Shown here: in pieces, positions 8,560 through 16,827 of the stretch
Layout: every line of letters begins with the position of its first letter
Numbering within the stretch: the stretch's first letter is position 1
Source: Paenibacillus sp. 37
GTDB lineage: Bacteria > Bacillota > Bacilli > Paenibacillales > Paenibacillaceae
DNA: 64,000 bases
NCBI RefSeq assembly: GCF_008386395.1
Contig: NZ_CP043761.1
Span: 6,076,001 to 6,140,000, forward strand
Direction of reading: 5' to 3'
Notes under the pieces: model-generated
Database searches by the model: none
The model's input: only the letters and a program-made list of their open reading frames with translations
Told to the model about the DNA's origin: nothing
Program-made: the position numbers and the translations under genes

Positions 8560-9270
8560 CTAATCCTCATATTTTGTAAAGAAAACGTCCTCAAGAACGG
8601 CCTTGGCCTTCTTCAGATCACGGGAATTCAGCGTATGAAGCATCCCCATAATTTCATTCATTTCCTCGTTAATGGTCACTGCTTCCGCATTCTCATTATC
8701 GTTTGAAGCTTCATCGGGATATGGTCCCCCTTCACTAGTAACCATGGATGGACTGTCTTTTTCCGAATGGAACCAGGAGGTATGCGCGGTGTCACGGAGA
8801 GCATGCACTAAGAACTGCAATTCATCTTCGGTATATCGCTGCAAAAAACGATTCGCGCCAAGATCAATTTGTTGATGCATGGCTTGATGCAAACGATAGA
8901 TGTCTTGACCCAGTTCTGTCATGCGAAATAATACTTCTTTCTTATTATCTGGTAGGTATTCAGGCAGAATGATATTTTTCTGCACCAGCCTTTTGGTGAT
9001 TTTGGAAACTGTGCCTTTGGAAAAGCCGAATTGCTTTGAGATGGTTATGCCATTTACAGGTTCAAGTGTTCCGATCGCATCCAGCACATGCAGCATAGTA
9101 ACCGTCATTTCTTGGACTAACTCTTGAACTTCCGAATTAGGGCTGTTCTTAAGCAGCCATTCCTTCTCTTCGTCATCTTCCGCTTGGAATTTAATCTGTA
9201 TGTCTCTCACAGCTTCCAGCACTTCAATGATCAAGTGCTCTTTATTGTGATTGTTTGATGGCTTGATCAT
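8560..9270 (-). CDS. MarR-family transcriptional regulator
   Basis: A 236-residue winged-helix regulator. The DNA-binding part (NGITISKQFGFSKGTVSKITKRLVQKNIILPEYLPDNKKEVLFRMTELG) is a clear MarR domain with the D-x-x wing. An acidic segment of about 40 residues and a C-terminal helix extend it beyond the usual 140-150 residues. The frame opens at an ATG at 9300, but the ATG at 9270 is chosen because GGGGGA stands 6 bases before it. It is divergent from the FAD monooxygenase at 9493, and strong palindromes lie between them, so it probably represses that gene and itself. The ligand is unknown, probably an aromatic or phenolic compound or drug. Confidence 0.88.
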   Translation of the reverse strand: MIKPSNNHNKEHLIIEVLEAVRDIQIKFQAEDDEEKEWLLKNSPNSEVQELVQEMTVTMLHVLDAIGTLEPVNGITISKQFGFSKGTVSKITKRLVQKNIILPEYLPDNKKEVLFRMTELGQDIYRLHQAMHQQIDLGANRFLQRYTEDELQFLVHALRDTAHTSWFHSEKDSPSMVTSEGGPYPDEASNDNENAEAVTINEEMNEIMGMLHTLNSRDLKKAKAVLEDVFFTKYED

Positions 9271-9332
9271 TCTTTTTCCCCCAACACTAATGAACTTCAT
9301 CCCAGTATATCAAGGAAAGGTCCGCAATTAAA

Positions 9333-9421
9333 GTTTCCAAGGAAACAATGTTGACAAAAGAACAGAATTTAAACTATTATTGTTGCAAGGAAACTTATTG
9401 TTTCTCAGAAACAATAAGTTT
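9333..9421 (+). promoter_or_regulatory. sigma-A promoter flanked by two MarR-type operators
   Basis: TTGACA (9351-9356), an 18-base spacer and TATTAT (9375-9380) make a near-consensus promoter for the monooxygenase. Just upstream is the palindrome GTTTCC-AA-GGAAAC (9333-9346). Just downstream, over the expected transcription start, is a perfect 14-base inverted repeat AAACTTATTGTTTC / GAAACAATAAGTTT (9391-9421, centre TCA). Both share GTTTC/GAAAC ends. This arrangement allows full repression of both divergent genes. Confidence 0.85.
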
Positions 9422-9492
9422 GTGATCGTCATAGTCCGTTAGTCATGAGAATCAAAAATTATTTTAGACCCAATTAAGAGAGGAACATAAAC

Positions 9493-11067
9493 ATGACAGA
9501 TATACGATTCAAGCCATCGCAAGAGAAGGAACAACCGGGTGTGAGTCCATCAAGGGAAGATTACGATATCGACGTATTGGTTGCAGGTGCTGGCCCGACC
9601 GGATCTATATTAGCAGCAGATCTGTTGCGCCGCGGCCTTCGTGTCCGGCTGGTCGACAAGGCTCCACATGCCTTTAAGGGTTCTCGTGCCAAGGGAGTAC
9701 AGCCGCGAACCCAGGAGATCTTGGAAGATTTCGGCGTGCTGAGTGATGCTCATACAGAGGGAAGTTCTTATCCGCTTGCAGGTATCCATCTAGGTCCGAT
9801 CACTGTGCCGTGGCGCATGCAGCAGCGAAATAAACCTACACCAGATGTGCCCTATCCGAATATTCTTCTGCTGGCTCAACACCGCACGGATGCCATCCTG
9901 CACCGCCTGCTCAAACGTCAGGGGCTAAATATTGAATTTAACAACGCGGTGGATTCTTTTGAACAGGATGCCCATGGGGTGACGGTGACGCTCTCTACAG
10001 GGGAAAAGATTCGCAGCAGATATCTGGTGGGGGCAGACGGAGGTTCCAGCACCGTTCGTAAAGGTACAGGTATTCGATTTATCGGAGAGACCAACGAATC
10101 AGATCGTATGCTTATCATTGATGGCACGATAGATGGCTTGTCTCGCAGTCGTTGGCATATGTGGCCACACACAAAAGGTAAATTTGTCGGAGCATGTCCA
10201 TTGCCACACTCCCAACAGTTCCAAGTCATGATCAGGTTAGGAGCAGACGAGAATCCAGACTTGAATGAGGCTGTATTGGCCGCTCAGTTCCACAAGCTTA
10301 CTGGTTTCCGCCTCTACGACATTACCTGGAGTTCCGTATTCCGTCCCAACGTGCGACTGGCTGAGCACTATCGGTCAGATCGTGTCTTCCTTGCAGGCGA
10401 TGCGGCCCACGTCCATACCCCAGCCGGTGCACAAGGACTCAATACCGGTGTACAAGACGCTTACAACCTCGGCTGGAAAATAGGTCAGGTTATTGCCGGC
10501 GCACCTGATCGCCTGCTTGACAGTTACGAAGCGGAACGTCAACCCATAGCCGCACGCGTTCTTGGAAAATCCAGCGAGTTGTACGCCAAGCTCGATAATA
10601 AACGTCTCGCCAGTCTCAAACGTGGTGACGAAGAACGACAGCTCTCATTATCGTATCATGGTGGACCACTTAGCTCTCAGAATGCATCAACGACCAAGTC
10701 ACTTCAGGTCGGAGGTCGAGCTCCCGATGCTCCATGCATCGGCCCAGGCGGTGTAAGACGACTATTTGAGATCCTTCGTGGACCGCAATTCACATTGCTT
10801 GCCTTTGGAGCCAATGCCTCTAATATTCTCCCAGAGCTGATCTGGCCAACCAGCGGTGCCAAATTACACAGATACATCGTTAGTCTCGGCAATGAAGCCG
10901 AACAGAATGTTATCAACGATACCACCCAAAAACTGACCGAGATCTATGGCATCAGCGATGATACGCTAGTACTGATTCGACCCGATGGTTACATCGGCAG
11001 CATCATCAAGGGCGACTGGCAGGCGGAATTTGAGAATGCGGTCAGCATGGTTACCCCACCACGTTAA
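9493..11067 (+). CDS. FAD-dependent aromatic monooxygenase (PHBH fold, MhpA/PgaE/Rox-like)
   Basis: A 524-residue flavoprotein with the three family signatures: the Rossmann motif G-A-G-P-T-G (residues 32-37), the DG motif G-A-D-G-G-S-S near 180, and GDAAH at 302-306 leading into PAGAQGLNTGVQDAYNLGWK. A C-terminal thioredoxin-like segment completes the form seen in phenol, polyketide and rifampicin hydroxylases. It should use NAD(P)H and oxygen to hydroxylate an aromatic ring; the substrate could be a plant phenolic or an antibiotic. RBS AGAGAGGAAC, ATG at 9493. It is a single gene, divergent from its probable MarR repressor, with a near-consensus promoter under two palindromes. Confidence 0.9.
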   Translation: MTDIRFKPSQEKEQPGVSPSREDYDIDVLVAGAGPTGSILAADLLRRGLRVRLVDKAPHAFKGSRAKGVQPRTQEILEDFGVLSDAHTEGSSYPLAGIHLGPITVPWRMQQRNKPTPDVPYPNILLLAQHRTDAILHRLLKRQGLNIEFNNAVDSFEQDAHGVTVTLSTGEKIRSRYLVGADGGSSTVRKGTGIRFIGETNESDRMLIIDGTIDGLSRSRWHMWPHTKGKFVGACPLPHSQQFQVMIRLGADENPDLNEAVLAAQFHKLTGFRLYDITWSSVFRPNVRLAEHYRSDRVFLAGDAAHVHTPAGAQGLNTGVQDAYNLGWKIGQVIAGAPDRLLDSYEAERQPIAARVLGKSSELYAKLDNKRLASLKRGDEERQLSLSYHGGPLSSQNASTTKSLQVGGRAPDAPCIGPGGVRRLFEILRGPQFTLLAFGANASNILPELIWPTSGAKLHRYIVSLGNEAEQNVINDTTQKLTEIYGISDDTLVLIRPDGYIGSIIKGDWQAEFENAVSMVTPPR

Positions 11068-11150
11068 GTGAGAAATATTTAAACTGCGCTTTAAGCATCA
11101 AATGCAGACTCCGGGCCGGGGTGCCACATCAGAGGAACTGCATGCTTCAT

Positions 11151-12173
11151 TCACCTCAAGCCTACGTCGTCAAAACGATTGCCTATCGTCTCTGGAAAGG
11201 CACGTTTAATGGCATCAATGGCACGTTGTTCCGTAGCCCCTGCCTTCCGGATAAGCTCAATTACCCTTTGCACACATTCCGGTTCTCTCGAATCCCAAGA
11301 GATGGAGTCATCTATCACCTCAACGATCATTGTATACAGGTTTGCGAGTAGCTCATACTCGTTTATTACCTGATCCATTTGAATAGACAGATGCTTAAGT
11401 CCTGCAACATAAGAGGCAATATCCAATCTTGATTTGGCATAATAGCAAAGTACAGCTGCCGCTTGTTCTGTGTCATAGGTTTCTGTCTGCAAAACAACAG
11501 CAATAGCGGCATACGCAGCCGCCCCACAGGCGTAATCTTGGGGTGGCAGCATATAGTCATGGGTTTCCCATTTGTACACGGCCTGGATTAACGATTCCTT
11601 GCAGACTTCCCATTGATCTATCGGTGCACAAGCTTCCAGCACCTGATAGTACCAGTAGGGTGTACTGTTTCTCCCTAACGAATCATAGGACAGACGAATG
11701 ACTTCATTCCCATTACTTTTACAGATGAACAGCACCCGTTCCACATCATCATAGCCAATAACAATGACAAATTGATCGTGCCAGAGAATTGCACCTATGC
11801 CTCGGTCAATGGAAGCTTTAATATCCAGCAGAGCCTGCTTCTGATAGAGCGGAAAAGTCGGTTCAAATGAAAATCCACCATGTTGTCCCGTTGTCACACC
11901 AATGAAGTCAGCTGCGACAAAGTTCTCTGCCATCCAGTTGTAAGCCGAAATTGATTTTGACGTCAGACGCCGATCCACCACTAATCGGAATGCACTTGCT
12001 GTCATACCTGCAATCATGTGGTGTGGGAAAACCGTCCACTGTTTATGTAATAAAATGCGAAACAACGCATCAGTATACGCGCTTACACCGCTCCATGATC
12101 TACATTCATCAGCAGAATTCACAGCTTGCGAGGATCGAATCCAGTCCTGCAATACTACTTTTGTCGCCATCAT
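11151..12173 (-). CDS. hypothetical protein, paralogue A (papain-like/BtrH-type fold suspected)
   Basis: A 340-residue soluble protein. It is a clear homologue of the upstream gene product (12198-13196): both share an N-terminal helix, the stretch A-F-R/K-L-x-V-x-R-R-L-x-S-x-S-x-x-A-Y-x-W, a GxGxIxW...GYDD segment, and a helical C-terminal region ending near EQRAID. The GYDD strand pair resembles the end of BtrH_N/C39-type papain-like folds. The usual CGP cysteine motif and the His before the GYD strand are missing, so a catalytic role is doubtful. It is not a family I can name with certainty. ATG 12173 with AGGAAGG upstream. It is cotranscribed 24 bases after its paralogue. Confidence 0.7.
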   Translation of the reverse strand: MMATKVVLQDWIRSSQAVNSADECRSWSGVSAYTDALFRILLHKQWTVFPHHMIAGMTASAFRLVVDRRLTSKSISAYNWMAENFVAADFIGVTTGQHGGFSFEPTFPLYQKQALLDIKASIDRGIGAILWHDQFVIVIGYDDVERVLFICKSNGNEVIRLSYDSLGRNSTPYWYYQVLEACAPIDQWEVCKESLIQAVYKWETHDYMLPPQDYACGAAAYAAIAVVLQTETYDTEQAAAVLCYYAKSRLDIASYVAGLKHLSIQMDQVINEYELLANLYTMIVEVIDDSISWDSREPECVQRVIELIRKAGATEQRAIDAIKRAFPETIGNRFDDVGLR

Positions 12174-12197
12174 CCTTCACACCCTTCCTCTCTCATC

Positions 12198-13196
12198 CTA
12201 TCGTGCGGAATGTGCTCCCCACCGTGGTATAGTGGACCTTTTACGGTCAGGATACTTCCTGGATATCACTCGAAAATAATCAATAGCCTGCTCTTCCAAT
12301 GCTTTCGCCTTCACGAGTACCTGTGCTAAATCTTCTGTGGTGTCTGGTCGCAAGACACGTCTATTCTCCTGCTGAACCATATATCCTTTCATTTGGTCAA
12401 TTAACGTCCCAAGCTGTTCATAACATGCACAAGCATGGTCCAGTTCGTTCCATATCTCTCGAACACCCTGCAAATACATCCTTATTTCGGATCGCGAATG
12501 GCAGAAGGATTCCAAGATATAACCTGCACCGGATTCATCGAAATCCCCACTCCGCAGGGCCTGCACCCACACATCATATGCCTTTCTACCTGAAGCAATA
12601 TTCTGATCAGGTAACAGACGATAGGGAAGATCCCAATCCTCAATCGCCAGTCTCAGGGATTCCAGCAGCATCTGCTGTTCAGGGATGCGGACCTGATCAC
12701 CAAACACCTGACAATACCAAAATCCGGTAAAGTTTAAGCCGAAATTGTCATACAACAAAATCTGCGGTTCCTTGCTCCATCCGTCCTGCACATAAAAGAT
12801 GCGGTCCCGGTCATCATATCCATGAATAACACCGAACTCAGGAATCCAGTAAATCACACCAGTTCCTTCATCAATACTCCGTCTCACCCAATTCACTGCA
12901 TCCTGCTGGTAATAACCAAACGTGGAATGACGTGTACGTCCCCCATCCCAGACCGTAAATATTCCCAGGTTATCGACTCCCGGACGATGTGCTTCCCCCC
13001 ATTGTCCATACGCTGTAACCGACATGGAAAGTAGTCTGCGATGCACCGCCAGCTTGAAAGCCATGCCCGTATATCCGGCAAGTACAACCTTGGAACCTTG
13101 AAACTGGCCTGTATGGGTTAGTATCGCATGCAGACTATCCACGTACGATTTGGACTCCCGCTTCATGATGAGGTTATCTAACACGACTTCAGCCAA
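12198..13196 (-). CDS. hypothetical protein, paralogue B (papain-like/BtrH-type fold suspected)
   Basis: A 332-residue protein, the first of the tandem pair. The start is TTG 13196, fixed by GAGAGGAG 8 bases upstream; no in-frame ATG lies near. Around residues 112-138 it reads GTGVIYW...VIHGYDDRDRIFYVQD, which looks like two strands of a papain-like fold, and the C-terminal third is helical. It differs from its partner in keeping a His before GYDD. No signal peptide or membrane helix. The WYL-domain regulator gene lies 98 bases upstream on the same strand. Tandem duplication and divergence are clear; the function is unknown. Confidence 0.7.
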   Translation of the reverse strand: MAEVVLDNLIMKRESKSYVDSLHAILTHTGQFQGSKVVLAGYTGMAFKLAVHRRLLSMSVTAYGQWGEAHRPGVDNLGIFTVWDGGRTRHSTFGYYQQDAVNWVRRSIDEGTGVIYWIPEFGVIHGYDDRDRIFYVQDGWSKEPQILLYDNFGLNFTGFWYCQVFGDQVRIPEQQMLLESLRLAIEDWDLPYRLLPDQNIASGRKAYDVWVQALRSGDFDESGAGYILESFCHSRSEIRMYLQGVREIWNELDHACACYEQLGTLIDQMKGYMVQQENRRVLRPDTTEDLAQVLVKAKALEEQAIDYFRVISRKYPDRKRSTIPRWGAHSAR

Positions 13197-13294
13197 GGGA
13201 AAAGCTCCTCTCCATGGTGGTTTTCCTGATGTATTTACGAGAAACAGCAGCTTGCTCTTAATCTGCTCGTTTGTTGCCTGTTTACAGAATCACT

Positions 13295-14194
13295 CTATGT
13301 TCCAAGCCTGTGGATCAACCCTTCTGCGCTTTGCTGAAGCTTGCGTCTAAGCCACCCAGGAGACAAAAGTTCCTCCCATTCGCTAATAAACAAATGCTGT
13401 AAGAAAGCCTCCGTGTCATAAAATTCAATCGAATAAATCAGATCTTGCCTAGCCCGAATACGATACCCTTGCCATAGGTCCATTTGCTGCAATTCCTTCA
13501 AGCGAATCTCAGCTACAAACGGTTTACGCACAGGCAGTGGTTCTTCCCATCCACCTAGGAGGGCATCTGACCTGTACTCAAATCTATCATCCGAGATCGA
13601 TACATGAACTATGCCCTCCAAGCGAATCGCCACTTGCTGCACAGGATCTGCTTCATAACCCACCACGTAATCGGCGTTAAACTGGGATATCATCTTTAAT
13701 GGACACAAGGAAAACTGCCGTTCTCCATCGTGATCCCTGTAATGAATATGTACTCTGCGCAAGTCAGTTATGGCGTGGGACAACAATTCAAAGAATTGCA
13801 GCTGCTTCGGTTGTGCCGAAAACACCGGAAGCGCACCACTCCCCATCTGTTGTTCCTCCAACGTAAAACGCTCCAGTAAATGCGCTACACGTTTCACCGC
13901 GTCCGATTGATCATAATCGTAATGTCGATAGCGGTGTGCCAAATATTTCAGCACACGTTGCTCTTCTTCTGTCATATATAAATGGGGCAATCGAAAGGTC
14001 TGATCCTCGTAACAATAGCCCCGATATTTCGCCATATATACCAAGGGGGCGCGCAGGGAGTTTGCCATATATTCAATATCACGCTGAGCCTGACGACGGG
14101 AGATTTCAAATTCACGGGCAAGCCAGCTGCTATTCGGAAAACGTCCACCCCGAATCTGTTCGTCAAACCAGTGAATCCGATGCATGTTACTCAT
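13295..14194 (-). CDS. WYL-domain transcriptional regulator
   Basis: A 299-residue protein with an N-terminal HTH_11-type helix-turn-helix (FPNSSWLAREFEISRRQAQRDIEYM). A central WYL-type domain (RRVHIHYRDHDGERQFSLCPLKMISQFNADYVVGYE) and a WCX-like C-terminus follow. Such regulators bind a ligand, often a nucleotide or nucleic acid, through the WYL domain. The ATG at 14194 follows GGGGGCGGGAAG. It is the first gene of a likely operon with the two paralogues downstream, which may be its targets. WYL regulators are common beside stress and defence genes; any link here is inference. Confidence 0.88.
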   Translation of the reverse strand: MSNMHRIHWFDEQIRGGRFPNSSWLAREFEISRRQAQRDIEYMANSLRAPLVYMAKYRGYCYEDQTFRLPHLYMTEEEQRVLKYLAHRYRHYDYDQSDAVKRVAHLLERFTLEEQQMGSGALPVFSAQPKQLQFFELLSHAITDLRRVHIHYRDHDGERQFSLCPLKMISQFNADYVVGYEADPVQQVAIRLEGIVHVSISDDRFEYRSDALLGGWEEPLPVRKPFVAEIRLKELQQMDLWQGYRIRARQDLIYSIEFYDTEAFLQHLFISEWEELLSPGWLRRKLQQSAEGLIHRLGT

Positions 14195-14248
14195 CTTCCC
14201 GCCCCCATCTCATCCATTCCTAATATATTCGATTATATCAAAAGACAT

Positions 14249-14270
14249 GGCCTGTTCCGAAGAACAAGCC
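14249..14270 (-). terminator. terminator-like hairpin after the zinc-ribbon gene
   Basis: A GGCTTGTTC-TTCG-GAACAGGCC stem on the minus strand just past the stop at 14278, followed by TCTTTTGAT. The T-run is short, so strength is uncertain. Confidence 0.5.
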
Positions 14271-14277
14271 AGTTATG

Positions 14278-14523
14278 TTATACATGTGCCTTATCCACTC
14301 TGGATTGCACGGCTTTGAAGCATTTCTTGCATACTTTCAGACTTGTACCGTCTGTTTTTGTTTGCGTATACAACAATTTAATTCGGGTACTGCTGCACAC
14401 CGGGCATGTTCCCCGGCCCCTGGAAGGAAGACTCCACAAGACGCGTCCTCTTTTGGTTTTTGCCAATGGTTGTGAACCTCTTTTCGATATGGTTTGTGTG
14501 TTCACCGTTATTATAGAGGGCAT
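14278..14523 (-). CDS. small zinc-ribbon protein
   Basis: An 81-residue basic protein with a CPVC ... CKKC pair (spacing about 22 residues), which should bind one zinc ion, after an Arg/Lys-rich N-terminal half (KTKRGRVLWSLPSRGRG). It may bind nucleic acid. The ATG at 14523 has no recognisable ribosome site, and a 103-base repeat element ends 35 bases upstream, which may have displaced the original leader. The terminator-like hairpin just after the stop supports a real gene. Function unknown. Confidence 0.6.
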   Translation of the reverse strand: MPSIITVNTQTISKRGSQPLAKTKRGRVLWSLPSRGRGTCPVCSSTRIKLLYTQTKTDGTSLKVCKKCFKAVQSRVDKAHV

Positions 14524-14558
14524 GGTACGACACAGAATGTCGCATCAGTTTTAAAGGT

Positions 14559-14661
14559 TGTTCAAAAAGTCCCCAATTGATCACGAAGTAGCCCAAGAAG
14601 CGAACTCGACATCGAATCTTGCGTTCACCTTCTCGGTGCTGAATCGTTAACTTTTTGAACA
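14559..14661. repeat. 103-base element with terminal inverted repeats (MITE/REP-like)
   Basis: The ends are perfect 12-base inverted repeats, TGTTCAAAAAGT (14559-14570) and ACTTTTTGAACA (14650-14661). The inside carries no gene. From memory, similar TTCAAAAAGT-bounded intergenic elements occur many times in Paenibacillus genomes. It lies between the zinc-ribbon gene and the ArsR gene. Confidence 0.65.
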
Positions 14662-14676
14662 TGCCGTATTAGAAAA

Positions 14677-14712
14677 TAAAAAATGTCCCCTCTTCGACCT
14701 GAAGAAAGGACA
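14677..14712 (-). terminator. intrinsic terminator of the ArsR gene
   Basis: On the minus strand TGTCCTTTCTTC pairs with GAAGAGGGGACA, followed by TTTTTTATTTT, directly after the ArsR stop codon. Confidence 0.88.
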
Positions 14713-14716
14713 ACAT

Positions 14717-15040
14717 TTAGGAAAGATCTGTGCTCGACTGAGCTGCGGCCTGCAATAACGGTTGCAGGAGTCCTGGAAAGCGCGTTTCCAAATCATCGGA
14801 TCGCAGGGTGAGAAAATGCTGTGTACCCTGCACTCTGACCCGAATAACTCCGGCTTCCCGCAGAGTGCGAATGTGGTGCGACATCGTTGACTTCACAACA
14901 GGTGCATGAAAATGACTGCACGGTTGCTCTCCGCTTCTGGCTGCTTCCGCAACAATCCCAAGGCGAGTCGGGTCACTCAGCGCATACAGTACGGAGGAAA
15001 GTTCAATATCTGACACCTGTGGATGATGTAAAATTTTCAT
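14717..15040 (-). CDS. ArsR-family winged-helix regulator
   Basis: A 107-residue protein with the ArsR fold: LYALSDPTRLGIV near the start, recognition helix VVKSTMSHHIRTLREAGVIRVRVQGTQHFLTL. The metal-binding CVC of true arsenic or cadmium sensors is absent (a single C41 remains), so it probably senses something else, such as a drug or redox state. The frame reaches an ATG at 15070, but the ATG at 15040 follows AAAGGAG and is used. It is divergent from the multidrug-type transporter at 15246, with a dyad at 15106-15123 between them, and probably represses that gene. Confidence 0.88.
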   Translation of the reverse strand: MKILHHPQVSDIELSSVLYALSDPTRLGIVAEAARSGEQPCSHFHAPVVKSTMSHHIRTLREAGVIRVRVQGTQHFLTLRSDDLETRFPGLLQPLLQAAAQSSTDLS

Positions 15041-15105
15041 ACGGTAGTCTCCTTTTTTCAGACTATGCATTGTATTCTAACACAGATCCATGATATATTT
15101 CTAAT

Positions 15106-15123
15106 GTTCGACACCAATCGAAC
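15106..15123. promoter_or_regulatory. candidate ArsR operator dyad
   Basis: GTTCGA-CACCAA-TCGAAC is a perfect 6-base inverted repeat with a 6-base centre, placed in the 205-base region between the ArsR gene and the transporter. A TTGACA (15166-15171) follows on the plus strand without a convincing -10 box. Confidence 0.5.
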
Positions 15124-15245
15124 TTTAATGATTTCGTTATGAAACCCCTGCTGTCAGGCACGGGATTGACATCATACTACATTTTGCAAATGTTACACAC
15201 CGTTTCTGAAATGTTGCGAAATACACATCACTTTAGGAGGTTTTT

Positions 15246-16625
15246 ATGAACAACACCGCAACCGCATCATCAGGGGAACGGACCGGAATACAGGAAGGAT
15301 TAATTGTAAGCTTGCTTGGCTTCACCGTTGTACTCGTTGTTATGAATACAATGATGTTTAATCTGGCCCTACCCAAAATTGCAGCCGAATTTATGCTTAC
15401 ATCCGTCGCTTCCTCATGGATTGTTACAGGGTATTCCATCGTATTTGCCATTTCCTCGATTACGTTCTCACGTCTATCGGATTTCATACCTATTCGTACA
15501 TTATTCACGACCGGGCTTACGTTACTTGGTGCTGCATCGGTACTCGGGTTCTTCAGTAATCATTTCATCATTTTGCTCATTGCACGTCTGATCCAGGCTG
15601 CGGGTGCTGCATCGGTTCCGGGGCTTGCCATTGTGCTGATTACCCGGTACATTCCACATGATCGCCGGGGTAAATCGATGGCTGTCATCATGTCCGCGAG
15701 TTCACTTGGGCTTGGACTTGGTCCCGTCATTGGCGGAAGTATCACACAATTTCTGGGATGGCATGATCTGTTTATCGTTACGGGATTAACGTTATTCTTG
15801 ATTCCTGTATTCTTCAAACTGCTTCCTCGGGAAACACCGCAAAAAGGTTCATTTGACCTGCTGGGTGCCGTGCTTCTTGCCATCGGTACTACCGGTGTGC
15901 TGTTATTCCTGACTTCCCGTCAGTGGTTCACGCTTGTTATCGGTGCTGCGGCACTGCTTCTGTTCTGGCTCCGAATTCGGCGCGCGGCAGATCCGTTTGT
16001 TCAACCTGCTTTGTTCAAAGACAAAAAATATATGATGCTCAGCTCGCTGGGGATTGTATCGTACATTAATAACTTCTCAACGTTGTTCCTGTTACCTCAA
16101 ATTTTGGCTCATCTATACGGACTCACACCTGCTCAATCCGGACTCGTCATCTTCCCCGGTGCAGTTGTGTCCATGCTGCTGTCCAACCGGATCGGCCGCA
16201 TGATTGACCGACATGGCAATACGTTGCTGTTGAAATTTGCACCATGGTTGCTACTGGCCGCTGCCGGATTGTTCGCCTTATTTGCAGACAATAACATCTA
16301 CGCTATTATGGCTGTGTATGTCCTGCTCAGCGTTGGTTTCTCATCGCTGACCACCAGCGTGTCCAATGAATTGTCTGGTAACCTGACCATGGATCAGGTG
16401 GGCGCAGGCATGGGACTGTTCCAACTTAGTCAGTTCTTCAGTGGTGCCTTCAGCGTTGCTGTTACTGGCGTAGCATTAACGGCGATGCAAAACATGCCGC
16501 TATCCTCAGCGTACACCAATATTTTCTGGGGCATGACTGCGGTCGCAGTCGCATCGGTTATTTTCTCTCAGGTGTATCTAAGAATGCAGTCACGGAAAGT
16601 CACGAAAACAAGTAACCGGATTTAA
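15246..16625 (+). CDS. MFS drug/proton antiporter, DHA2 type (14 helices)
   Basis: A 459-residue membrane protein with about 14 predicted hydrophobic segments. It carries DHA2 signatures: NLALPKIAAEF in helix 1, SSWIVTGYSIVFAISS, the loop SRLSDFIPIRTLF, and RLIQAAGAASVPGLAIVLITRYIPHDRRGKSMA with motif GLGLGPVIGG in helix 5 (antiporter motif C). The overall shape is closest to the Tet(L)/SmvA-like group. It should export a toxic compound in exchange for protons; the substrate is unknown. RBS TTAGGAGG, ATG at 15246. Divergent from the ArsR gene that probably controls it; a terminator follows. Confidence 0.88.
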   Translation: MNNTATASSGERTGIQEGLIVSLLGFTVVLVVMNTMMFNLALPKIAAEFMLTSVASSWIVTGYSIVFAISSITFSRLSDFIPIRTLFTTGLTLLGAASVLGFFSNHFIILLIARLIQAAGAASVPGLAIVLITRYIPHDRRGKSMAVIMSASSLGLGLGPVIGGSITQFLGWHDLFIVTGLTLFLIPVFFKLLPRETPQKGSFDLLGAVLLAIGTTGVLLFLTSRQWFTLVIGAAALLLFWLRIRRAADPFVQPALFKDKKYMMLSSLGIVSYINNFSTLFLLPQILAHLYGLTPAQSGLVIFPGAVVSMLLSNRIGRMIDRHGNTLLLKFAPWLLLAAAGLFALFADNNIYAIMAVYVLLSVGFSSLTTSVSNELSGNLTMDQVGAGMGLFQLSQFFSGAFSVAVTGVALTAMQNMPLSSAYTNIFWGMTAVAVASVIFSQVYLRMQSRKVTKTSNRI

Positions 16626-16645
16626 CATTATATTTAACCAAAAGA

Positions 16646-16687
16646 AGTCAGGAAGGGGCCCCCGGGTTCTGAACCTGGCTTTTTTTC
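16646..16687 (+). terminator. intrinsic terminator of the MFS gene
   Basis: Outer AGTCAGG / CCTGGCT with an inner GGTTC/GAACC hairpin, followed by TTTTTTT. Confidence 0.8.
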
Positions 16688-16737
16688 TACCTATTTTCTA
16701 TGCATGATACATGTGTCAGCTGCCCTCTTCCACTAAC

Positions 16738-16780
16738 ACAAAAAAGCCCCAAGGATGCGTTCATCACGCTCCTCGGGGCT
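16738..16780 (-). terminator. intrinsic terminator of the NTF2-like gene
   Basis: On the minus strand AGCCCCGAGGA ... TCCTTGGGGCT followed by TTTTTTG, 48 bases after the stop. Confidence 0.85.
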
Positions 16781-16827
16781 ATTATTTTATGGTTGACCAA
16801 CTTCTCTATTCTTCTAAACTGAGTATA

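Noticed and set aside
14378..14662. Minus-strand frame of 94 codons across the 103-base repeat
   Set aside because: It reads through the inverted-repeat element and out of frame into the zinc-ribbon gene, and is explained by the repeat.
14717..15040. ArsR as a classical arsenic or cadmium sensor
   Set aside because: The metal-binding CVC motif is absent and the neighbour is a drug-type MFS transporter without arsenic genes.
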